Source: Gnetum montanum
Taxonomy: Eukaryota > Streptophyta > Gnetopsida > Gnetales > Gnetaceae
Assembly: GCA_015680685.1 (NCBI GenBank)
Contig: MNCI01034833.1
Location: 165,763 to 185,958 of the forward strand
Length of the DNA stretch: 20,196 nucleotides
Direction of reading: 5' to 3'
Made by a program: the position numbers and the translations under genes. A model generated the notes under the pieces. It was not told the origin of the DNA. It worked only from the letters and a program-made list of their open reading frames with translations, and did no database searches. This document shows positions 18,150-20,196 of the stretch, piece after piece; positions within the stretch are counted from its first letter, which is position 1; every line of letters starts with the position of its first letter.

Positions 18150-19479
18150 ACTCTATGCATCAAAAGAATCTGATTCGTGGAAGCGAGGAATCGAGGATTC
18201 GTGATTCTGAATGTGTTTAGGGACGTGTGCCTCAAGAAAAAGTGGGTACGGGTTCATAGCCAAGGATGTGATAGAGAAAATTTAAATATATTAGTTTTTT
18301 AAAAAAAATTAATGCTTAAAAATTGATGCAAGAAAATTTGCAAAGGTATGGAGGGCACAGAATCCATTTCCTTACTCAAGAGCCAAACATATAATTTCTG
18401 CAACAACCAAAATGACAGCAATAAAATGAAATCCTTTTGTTACTCAATCCAATATTTCCAAAAATGAAATTAAGCCTCAAGCCTCAACCAAATTTATAAC
18501 AAATCAGGTCTGCTAATACTTCAATCACTACCTGTGAGTAGCAGCCTAGGGGCTACCTGTGAGTAGGGCCAGATGACCATTTTATAAGAATACACAACTT
18601 AACTAAACTAGGCACAGCCCAATAACTCATCTCACCTATAATGATCGAAAACCTTTCAGACGCGAGAAAATCGGCACTAGTCATGATGAAGGGGAAAGTA
18701 TAAACAGAGCACCATGAGCTTGCATATGGCCATTGTCCATGTGATGTGCTGGTGGGCTTCGTTGCTTTATAAGCAAACAGATTTTTAAAAAAGTTGAACA
18801 AGCATCCATCCGTCATCATGTTCATGACTCATGACCCATGACGATGACCCTCTTTTGTTTTTTCTTTTTTAAGCAGAGATATGTGAAAAAGAGCAAAAAC
18901 CAGCAATGAAGAATAAACACATGAGAATGTGTGTGAGTCATGGCGGAACCTTTGACGCTCCCAAAGCCAGGCGAATCCATGCAAATGCAATGTTTTCCTC
19001 GCACGCCCAATCCAAAACTTTCGGTATGACCCATACTTGCCCCTTCGGCCATCGGTTACCATAGTAGCCCTTTCGTGATTTCCGTGTGTTTGTTTATTTA
19101 TTCTTACTCTCTTGTGTTCTGTGGTCCGTCTGCCGATGCCATGAATCTTGATTGCTTGCTTGCCACTTAACAATGAAATGAAATTTTTGGTATGATTCAG
19201 AACAGGAGAAGATATGTAAGATTTTAATGCAAAATGCAGACATCGCAAGAACTAAAAAGGCAATAACCATTAGAGGCAAGGCAAGGTGACCATATCAATG
19301 TATATTTTCAAATCCAGACAAAATTTCATTGGAAATTATGAAAAAGGTACCCATTGCGAATTTAATACGCTTTGGTCCCGAATCCGACAGTTCGTCACAA
19401 TTTATAGGGAATCGCAAATCGATGTTACTACAATATGAAGAGTAAGACAAAATAATTCCCTTCTTAACCTAGTAAATGT

Positions 19480-19755
19480 AAGACAAAGTAGTCTGTTTGT
19501 TTTTTTTTAATGCCGATACCACTTCTTGGTACCACTTTGACAATTTAATGGTTGATATTCTTCCTTATAATTCATACCTATAGGTTTCTACCACGCATGC
19601 AATGTTGCTATCCTACTAAAAGACAAATGGCTTTTTGTTTCTTGAACGTAAAATATTCCTACTTGGTACCACTCTGGCGATACAATGGCTGATATTTATC
19701 CACATGATTTATGCAGGGAGCTGTCTATTACACATGCATAATTTTTTTTATCCGT
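19480..19755. repeat. Degenerate tandem repeat, unit about 137 bp, two copies
   Basis: The copies are about 19480-19617 and 19618-19755. Both run AAGACAAA, a T-rich stretch, CTTGGTACCACT, AATGGYTGATATT, then ACATGCA-like sequence. Identity is moderate, so the duplication is old. Confidence 0.6.
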
Positions 19756-19921
19756 AGGATAAGAATACGACAAAAACATTGATCTTACCCAGCTACCAAG
19801 TTAAGACTACTTATTATCGTTAATGCACAAATATCTCCAACAAAATGCAAACATTAAGAAAATAATTGCGCATTCAATTCCGATTACCACAAGCTTACGT
19901 GAACGAACCGTCCATGTTAAT

Positions 19922-19995
19922 ATTCAGCGGCATAAAAATCCGGTGCATGAAAGCGATAATTCAGCTGCATTGAAATCCAATGTATGATAGCGAAA
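19922..19995. repeat. 37-bp tandem repeat, two copies
   Basis: The copies are 19922-19958 and 19959-19995. Each reads ATTCAGC-GCAT, AAATCC, TGYATGA-AGCGA. A third copy begins at 19996 (ATTCC) but is not continued. Confidence 0.65.
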
Positions 19996-20196
19996 ATTCC
20001 AAGTACGTTTTGTCTTCGAATTGACAACAGATAATCGATGAAGTCCAGAGGAATCCTAACCCCAAAACGCCAAGCCCAGCCAGCTATTCTCCATTACGTT
20101 CAGGCAAAAAATCCAATTGATATTTTAAACATACAACTTGATGGTGTGAATTTAACAAGGAAGGCTTACTAATTCCTCAAAGTTGTTAAACCATGA

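Larger units (their letters stand above)
18150..20196. other. AT-rich flank without a recognisable gene
   Basis: Open frames at 18553-18825, 18822-19052 and 18829-19248 (minus) are short, overlap each other and match no family I know. The stretch holds a 14-bp direct repeat (CTACCTGTGAGTAG at 18528-18541 and 18553-18566) and the two tandem repeats listed separately. It may be anonymous intergenic DNA or an unrecognised element. Confidence 0.5.

Noticed and set aside
11777-18163. ATGCATCAA at about 11779 and 18155 as a target duplication of a larger insertion
   Set aside because: It is only nine bases, and the same string recurs in the Athila LTR near 11714. No element ends coincide with both copies.
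18553-19279. Overlapping minus-strand frames of 61-139 codons
   Set aside because: There are no domain motifs, the frames overlap each other, and composition looks like translated AT-rich DNA. A host exon cannot be excluded but is not supported.

Overview
The window is intergenic DNA of a plant nuclear genome, almost entirely made of nested, decayed retrotransposons. No host protein gene, rRNA, tRNA or CRISPR array could be supported. The plant call rests on a Tat-lineage Ty3 element with two RNase H domains, an Athila-type Ty3 element with a tRNA-Asp-like primer site, a plant L1-type LINE and a plant RTE-type LINE tail. The density of old, deeply mutated, stacked elements suits a large-genome plant such as a conifer, but nothing in the sequence proves the species.

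Layout. (1) 1-6169, + strand: the 3' part of a Tat-like LTR retrotransposon. It holds reverse transcriptase, a first RNase H, a second plant-type RNase H, integrase, a 1.35-kb 3' untranslated region with degenerate repeats, a polypurine tract inside a large bipartite stem-loop, and a 1.27-kb 3' LTR packed with TACGC-core repeats. (2) 6170 to about 11780, - strand: an older Athila-like Ty3 element into which the Tat element inserted. Read leftward from its 5' LTR it shows LTR, primer-binding site, gag, protease, RT and RNase H; the Tat LTR cuts it just after RNase H. (3) About 11781-11945, - strand: the 3' tail of an RTE-type LINE (or a SINE sharing that tail) with an (ATG)n end, inside or next to the Athila LTR. 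(4) 12374-18132, - strand: an apparently full-length L1-type LINE bounded by an exact 17-bp target-site duplication, with ORF1 and ORF2 overlapping as ATGA and a G/C stem-loop at the 3' end. (5) 18150-20196: AT-rich sequence with short degenerate tandem repeats and no recognisable gene.

All coding regions are broken by stops, frameshifts or lost catalytic residues, so none is expected to be autonomous. Many differences from family consensus are transitions (G to A, C to T), as expected from deamination of methylated cytosine in silenced elements. The order of events is partly readable: the Athila-like element came first and the Tat element inserted into it later. The LINE inserted independently to its right.

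Two single unknown bases (4398 and 17288) are each flanked by near-identical 46-47-bp copies. These look like scaffold joins between overlapping contigs rather than biology. The most interesting non-gene signals are the stem-loop around the Tat polypurine tract, the TACGC repeats on both sides of the Tat promoter, a perfect 26-bp-arm foldback inside the Athila RT, and the duplicated ORF1 start in the LINE leader.
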